DNA of 24,858 bases from positions 1-24,858 of the forward strand of contig NZ_MKGQ01000038.1 in assembly GCF_001908105.1 (NCBI RefSeq), written 5' to 3'. The position numbers and the translations under genes are program-made. The first letter of the stretch is position 1. Every line of letters begins with the position of its first letter. Below, in pieces: positions 21,274 through 24,858 of this stretch. A model generated the notes under the pieces. That model had not been told where the DNA came from and did not search any database. It saw nothing but the letters and a program-made list of their open reading frames with translations. The DNA comes from Xenorhabdus eapokensis (GTDB lineage: Bacteria; Pseudomonadota; Gammaproteobacteria; Enterobacterales; Enterobacteriaceae).

Positions 21274-23055
21274 TCAGTGGTTTTTTTTGTCGTTTTGTTT
21301 TCCAGTATCGACGTTTGTAAACGCTGCATTCGTCTTGCCTTTTCTCTGGCCGTCAGAAATGAGTTTGCCGGTGAGCATGTCGATAGCGCCGATCTTGGTG
21401 TTGGTCAGTGTGAGTTTGGTGAAATATTTTTCGCCATTTCGCGGATGAATTTCATTGATCGCCGAACCCCATAATGTGGTGCGGTTGATGAGCGCGGTGG
21501 TCGTTGGATGAACGAACGGAATAGCGGGTACGGCATCGCCGGCCACTAAGCCGGCGTCGCCGATATTGTCCCCACGACCATAGAAGAAAATGTCGTTGCC
21601 AGAAAACTGGCAACCTTCGTCAGACAGTTGCTCACACACGCTTTCCGGTACTTCAAAAATACGGTATATGCCAAACAACGTCCCGATGAACTGAATGCGA
21701 GGGGACTGGACATAGCCTTCAGCGGGCTTAAAGTACGTTTCCGGCATGGATTTAATGAAGTTAGCTGCCGCGCCCCCCGCAAAACCGCCGCGAATCCCTG
21801 TTTTTTTGGTGCGGTTGGTCATTCTGGTAGATTCGTGCGTAATTGCAGATTTCAGTAACGCAACGTAGGAGTCCCATTGTTGGGTGGTTGGCAGGGCAAT
21901 ATCAAATTCGCTACCGTGGATAGTATGAAAAACGATTTTGCGCAGGCGCATCATGTCAATTTCATGGGATAACCAGCTGCGCACGGTAGAGAACTGCATG
22001 GAGGCTAAGTCAAGACCAAACTCACGTCGCGCATCCATCAGGGATTGAATGGTGTGTTCCGCTGCCAGTACGTATTGAGACGGGACAACTTCCCATTTGC
22101 GCATACCGTGGTTCACCAGTGGGATCAGGTCGGCTTTTTTCTCAATATCAATTTCAAGCGCGACGGCTAATTCGGTGCCTTTGGCCGGAACCGCCTCCCC
22201 GTTAAATTCAACCGTGATTTCGCCTTTGGCATAATCAATCGTGCCGGTGACGGAATACGTGACGCCTGCATGATCCTGACCGTCAAAATAGACCTTGCCG
22301 GATTTGTTATCACGATCAGAGCGTTTGCGGTTAACCATCAGCACCGTGCGACCAGCACGGATAGGCATTTCTTGGCCTTCCTGAGAATCCGCCAGCTTAA
22401 ATTTAAAGGATTTTTTTGTGCCGTCCGGTTGCTGGTCATCAGGGAAAATGTAGGTGCGGCTCATTTGTGAGTAAACACCGGCCGACTGCATATTCAGCTC
22501 ATCACCGATATCATAGGAGCCGAATTTCGAGCCTGCGACGTTGAAAACCTCATAAACATTGGATTCGTCGCGTTCGCACGGCACGAACGTACAGGCATCG
22601 CCTGTAGCGGCACCTAACGCGGTTGGCAGGATCAGGGCGGCAAACAGCGCTTGACGCATCACACCGTCGCTGGTGGACATATCCGATTTGACACTTTCGA
22701 ACATGGCCGCGCCGACACCTTCGTGTTTTTCCGCCGCCGCTTCCAGAATCAGACGCTCACACGCATGATGGGCGTTAGCCAGAATTTCAGATGAAGGGTA
22801 ATGCCCATTGCGATCACTGTATTCCGCCAGACTGTCCGCCCATGCGCTGGCAACTTGGCCGACATATTCAGGGTTCACACCCTCAAACATGGGGACGGTT
22901 TTCGCGGACTCTAAGATACTGGCGTAACGCTCTTGCGGATCGTCAATAAAAGCCCCGTCCCTGAACTGTGCATGAGCTGCAAACGAAAGGACTTGTGCAG
23001 CGCGCTCATTAACGTCTTTCTGACGTTCTTTGAATTCTTTAATATTGTTACTCAC
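21274..23055 (-). CDS. Major capsid protein
   Basis: This 593-residue protein is the first gene of the minus-strand virion operon. It begins MSNNIKEFKERQKDVNERAA. Helices with VMRQALFAALILPTALGAAT follow, then a beta-rich central insertion (about residues 200-310, including TVLMVNRKRSDRD), a long helix region QYVLAAEHTIQSLMDARREFGLDLAS split around residue 340, and a late domain with SRIQ-like and FIGTLFGIYRIFEVPE segments. This resembles large capsid proteins of myoviruses in which the HK97 core is enlarged by an extra domain. The start is GTG at 23053-23055 with only a weak binding site. No protease or portal gene is upstream on this strand. Confidence 0.7.
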   Translation of the reverse strand: MSNNIKEFKERQKDVNERAAQVLSFAAHAQFRDGAFIDDPQERYASILESAKTVPMFEGVNPEYVGQVASAWADSLAEYSDRNGHYPSSEILANAHHACERLILEAAAEKHEGVGAAMFESVKSDMSTSDGVMRQALFAALILPTALGAATGDACTFVPCERDESNVYEVFNVAGSKFGSYDIGDELNMQSAGVYSQMSRTYIFPDDQQPDGTKKSFKFKLADSQEGQEMPIRAGRTVLMVNRKRSDRDNKSGKVYFDGQDHAGVTYSVTGTIDYAKGEITVEFNGEAVPAKGTELAVALEIDIEKKADLIPLVNHGMRKWEVVPSQYVLAAEHTIQSLMDARREFGLDLASMQFSTVRSWLSHEIDMMRLRKIVFHTIHGSEFDIALPTTQQWDSYVALLKSAITHESTRMTNRTKKTGIRGGFAGGAAANFIKSMPETYFKPAEGYVQSPRIQFIGTLFGIYRIFEVPESVCEQLSDEGCQFSGNDIFFYGRGDNIGDAGLVAGDAVPAIPFVHPTTTALINRTTLWGSAINEIHPRNGEKYFTKLTLTNTKIGAIDMLTGKLISDGQRKGKTNAAFTNVDTGKQNDKKNH

Positions 23056-23233
23056 CGTAATGGCCCTTTTCAGAGTGCGAAAATACGGGAGTTAGCTTTT
23101 CGACGCGCTTAGCATAGGTTAACTACAATATCCCTCCCTAATCCTGACGCGGTGTTTTTGATATTTTTTCCAAAAAAAATCATTTAGAATCTACGTGATT
23201 ACGCCAGTTTATTAATTAATAAATAAGGAAATT

Positions 23234-23632
23234 ATGAGTTATCGCGCTTACCTGACCTATGAAAACGGTCGCCAGAGTCATTTGTGCTTTACCCGCGACA
23301 GAAAAGAGATCCACCAGCATATTGAATTCTTGTTGGCGGATGCGGATTTGCGCGAAACGGCAAAAGAGATGGTGCTGGAATACAATAACGTTCCATTATT
23401 CTTCTGTCGTATGGATGAGGTGAACGAAAAAACGATAACCCTGATCCCGTGGCCGAAAGTGGGCAAGAAACGTACCCTGAAAACGCCGAAAATCGCGTCT
23501 CTGTCGATGCCTGTCCAAATGTATGAATTCTTACAGTCCGTTGGGGGCGGGAGTGCCAGCAAGGGCATTCAGGCGATGTGCTTGGAAAAAATGGGGGACA
23601 ACGCCCCGATGGATGCCATGTTTTACGATTGA
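23234..23632 (+). CDS. Small phage protein, unknown function
   Basis: This 132-residue protein is divergent from the capsid gene, with AAGGA six bases before the ATG. It begins MSYRAYLTYENGRQSHL. A central acidic/aromatic part (VPLFFCRMDEVNEKTITLIPW) is followed by a basic linker (KVGKKRTLKTPK) and a C-terminal SLSMPVQMYEFLQSVGGGSA, then SKGIQAMCLEK. That last strand-helix-GG-S-helix pattern resembles ribbon-helix-helix DNA-binding domains, so a small regulator is possible. This is a suggestion from pattern only. The 178-base divergent gap must hold promoters for both strands, but I could not pick a convincing one. Confidence 0.55.
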   Translation: MSYRAYLTYENGRQSHLCFTRDRKEIHQHIEFLLADADLRETAKEMVLEYNNVPLFFCRMDEVNEKTITLIPWPKVGKKRTLKTPKIASLSMPVQMYEFLQSVGGGSASKGIQAMCLEKMGDNAPMDAMFYD

Positions 23633-23696
23633 CGAAATAGTTCATCGTGACTGGGGGAATTCGCCGTGGGACAGTGATATCCGCACGGCTTTTCCC

Positions 23697-23789
23697 TTAA
23701 AGAGGATCAGCGGACAAGGTGAGTTTGTAACCCAAATTCAATAGCGTTTTTTCGATAGTGTCAATTTTTGTATTGTGGTAAATATCAAT
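23697..23789 (-). pseudogene. hicB: hicB antitoxin, C-terminal fragment
   Basis: Read on the minus strand, the last ~30 codons are IDIYHNTKIDTIEKTLLNLG, then YKLTLSADPL and a stop. This matches the C-terminal end of HicB antitoxins; E. coli HicB has LHHATKIDAVQLAAKALGKE followed by LSLVMV. The rest of the gene is found at 24574-24858. The same frame continues right of 23789 into repeat-like DNA that does not look like HicB. Confidence 0.6.
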
Positions 23790-23864
23790 TTCTCCGCACC
23801 TGATTCCCTGCCGCTTGCGGCGATGGAAGTATAATTTTCTGGACAGTTGCTTGATTTGTATGTT

Positions 23865-23892
23865 AATGCTAATGTATGCGTACACTAACATT
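23865..23892. promoter_or_regulatory. 28-base palindrome upstream of the 165-residue gene (operator)
   Basis: AATGCTAATGTATG (23865-23878) is followed by its near-inverse CGTACACTAACATT (23879-23892). Only purine/purine or pyrimidine/pyrimidine mismatches break the symmetry. It ends eight bases before the ribosome binding site AAGGA-GTG region, a position suited to a repressor operator. Its left arm is repeated in the palindrome after the gene. Confidence 0.6.
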
Positions 23893-23909
23893 AAAAAGGA
23901 TACTGAACA

Positions 23910-24407
23910 GTGAAAACAATGAAAGAAGCAACAAAGCAAGCGATGGATTATTTTTTGAGGAGTAAGGTCTACACGGTGGAAAAACTCAAAGCAGATTATA
24001 TGGCCGAACTTGCTGATTACAGCGACGGAATCTGGGAAGCGCCGCAGCGTGCTGCTCGCTTGGGGGCGGCGGTGAAGCGCTACAAAACATCAGAAATGTT
24101 ATGTTTCATTTTCGCAACTGTCACAAATGAATATAAATTCGACCCAGATCTAACCCCACTGACAGTAAAACGTTTATGTAACGCGCTCTTTGGCAGAACG
24201 GGTAGCCAGTGGCTTATTGTTGACGTCTTCGGGGAGAAAGGGCGTCAGCACCGGAGCAAAGACAGCAATCCGGAAAGAATTGAACAAATGGCAGACAGAT
24301 TTCGCACAGCAGCCATACAACACTGGAGCGTTACTCTTGCGGAAATTGAACGGGTAAAACGCGAGTACCAGGCAGAAATAAAGAAAAAACAAAATGCAAA
24401 GGAATAA
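23910..24407 (+). CDS. 165-residue protein on the hicB insertion, unknown function
   Basis: The product begins MKTMKEATKQAMDYFLRS from a GTG at 23910, with AAGGA about nine bases upstream; an ATG at 23919 is the alternative. It contains EKLKADYMAELADYSDGIW, RAARLGAAVKRYKTSEMLCF, the central SQWLIVDVFGEKGRQHR and a long charged C-terminal coil (ERVKREYQAEIKKKQNAKE). It is mostly helical with no signal peptide or membrane segment. I recognise no family. No transposase, helix-turn-helix or nuclease motif is evident. It is the only gene on the insertion and is bracketed by two palindromes sharing the same left arm, which suggests control by a dedicated regulator. Confidence 0.6.
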   Translation: MKTMKEATKQAMDYFLRSKVYTVEKLKADYMAELADYSDGIWEAPQRAARLGAAVKRYKTSEMLCFIFATVTNEYKFDPDLTPLTVKRLCNALFGRTGSQWLIVDVFGEKGRQHRSKDSNPERIEQMADRFRTAAIQHWSVTLAEIERVKREYQAEIKKKQNAKE

Positions 24408-24413
24408 CTGCCT

Positions 24414-24447
24414 ATTAATGCTAATGTATGCATGCATTATCATTAAT
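24414..24447. promoter_or_regulatory. 34-base palindrome downstream of the 165-residue gene
   Basis: ATTAATG (24414-24420) and CATTAAT (24441-24447) are exact inverse arms, and the inner part CTAATGTATGCATGCATTAT is nearly symmetric about the GC at 24430-24431. The left arm TTAATGCTAATGTATGC is identical to that of the palindrome at 23865-23892 (17 bases). It lies seven bases after the stop codon. Confidence 0.6.
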
Positions 24448-24540
24448 AATATTCAGTAGATATGATAGGCAAATACGTTAAAAATCAGGGTGGAAATTAT
24501 CAAAAACTCCATGCAGATCACCAGTTGGCTCTACTCTGAA

Positions 24541-24560
24541 ATACCCCGCTGCTTGCGGCG
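24541..24560. repeat. GC-rich hairpin repeat, second copy at 23803-23822
   Basis: The two 20-base segments match at 17 positions and share GCTTGCGGCG. The copy at 24541 extends into a hairpin in which CCCCGC (24544-24549) pairs with GCGGGG (24558-24563); the copy at 23803 has lost most of its right arm. Hairpins of this kind commonly follow genes as terminators in enterobacteria; no strong T tract is present here. Confidence 0.5.
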
Positions 24561-24573
24561 GGGCTGCTTATTT

Positions 24574-24858
24574 AATTGTTTTAAATTCTGTTCTTTTAAT
24601 GCCAATACGCAGCCCTCATTCTGCGTGGCTAATACCTGATTTGACCATTGCATTTAGCAAAAACACCTTGGCCACCATGCTGGAGGGGATATCAATATAG
24701 TGCTCTGTTATCGTGTTACTCGGTAGCGGGATTACCTTATCTTTGTGTGTTATAAATATTAAGTCCTCAAGAGAAATTAATTGCAAATTGGTCACCATAA
24801 CCAGCTAATAATGTATTGATCTCATATTCCATGGTTTCCTGAGTCCAGGTGATAAAAC
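24574..24858 (-). pseudogene. hicB: hicB antitoxin, N-terminal and middle part, decayed
   Basis: The minus strand encodes KVIPLPSNTITEHYIDIPSS, then MVAKVFLLNAMVKSGISHAE, an in-frame TGA (24616-24618), and LRIGIKRTEF. This follows HicB, where E. coli has LIPLPS, VASKVLLLNAF and ELARRIG. The beginning is in a different frame (ITWTQETMEYEINTLL) that ends at a stop near 24770, so at least one frameshift and one nonsense codon are present besides the insertion. HicB normally neutralises the HicA mRNA interferase and represses the operon. hicA would lie right of the window edge. Function as an antitoxin is very unlikely. Confidence 0.6.

Larger units (their letters stand above)
23791..24573. mobile_element. 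~783-bp insertion inside hicB, carrying one gene
   Basis: The HicB reading stops at ...EFKTI near 24574 and resumes at ...IDIYHN near 23789. If the 4-base AATT at 23787-23790 and 24574-24577 is taken as a target duplication, removing 23791-24573 plus one copy rejoins the gene in frame as TEFKTIDIYHNTKID. The inserted DNA carries the 165-residue gene, two palindromes, and near each end a 20-base GC-rich direct repeat (23803-23822 and 24541-24560). There is no transposase. It may be a phage moron or a passively moved element. The boundaries are by-eye estimates. Confidence 0.5.

Noticed and set aside
23158..23189. TTGATA...TAGAAT as promoter of the 132-residue gene
   Set aside because: The spacer is 20 bases, too long for a normal sigma-70 promoter.
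23523..23744. Frame after the 132-residue gene reading IDEIVHRDWGNSPWDSDIR
   Set aside because: It looks protein-like but has no usable start after the upstream stop and overlaps the hicB C-terminal fragment on the other strand.
23697..23939. The full 80-codon minus-strand frame as an independent gene or XRE-type antitoxin
   Set aside because: Only its last ~30 codons are meaningful (HicB end); the first part reads through the palindrome and the GC-rich repeat.
1..24858. CRISPR arrays, tRNA or rRNA genes
   Set aside because: No regularly spaced short repeats outside the in-frame fibre repeats, and no cloverleaf or rRNA-like sequence was recognised.

Overview
The window reads as part of a contractile-tailed (myovirus-type) prophage in a Gram-negative, probably enterobacterial, host. 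AT-rich non-coding DNA, an IS1-family remnant, a hicB remnant and a fibre with VNGK / ADVGAYSKGET repeats suggest the Xenorhabdus-Photorhabdus-Providencia group (Morganellaceae). The host assignment is inference.

Layout. (1) Positions 1-644, minus strand: a lysis cassette with a LydA-like holin and a small hydrophobic partner. (2) 645-1839: about 1.2 kb of AT-rich DNA with no convincing gene, but with a terminator hairpin, a GC-rich island and a pair of inverted repeats. (3) 1840-4658, plus strand: a compact four-gene operon unlike the phage genes around it. It has a 28-residue peptide gene, a strong hairpin, a stand-alone HExxH peptide-hydroxylase-like enzyme, a cysteine-free carboxymuconolactone-decarboxylase (CMD)-like protein and an MFS exporter. 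It looks like a minimal RiPP (ribosomally made, post-translationally modified peptide) pathway carried as prophage cargo. (4) 4673-5260: an internally deleted IS1-family element, then a bidirectional terminator. (5) 5372-23055, all minus strand and tightly packed: the virion operon. In transcription order it encodes major capsid protein, tail sheath, a charge-segregated virion protein, four small tail or connector proteins, a gp26-like chaperone with an out-of-frame extension, the tape measure, the baseplate trio gp25/W-like, J-like and I-like, a short fibre-associated protein and the repeat-rich tail fibre. (6) 23234-24858: a small plus-strand gene, then a decayed minus-strand hicB antitoxin gene apparently split by a ~780-bp insertion. 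The insertion carries one 165-residue gene bracketed by two related palindromes.

The fibre ends the tail operon and the holin follows in the same direction about 4.7 kb further on. The peptide operon therefore occupies the fibre-lysis junction in reverse orientation, a common site for lysogenic-conversion genes. Portal, terminase, protease and the tail spike/hub genes are not in the window.

Most worth a second look: the RiPP-like operon; a nine-G tract that breaks the I-like tail gene; the overlap ahead of the tape measure with a near-perfect internal Shine-Dalgarno sequence; and the split hicB. All family assignments come from reading translations by eye. No database search was run.
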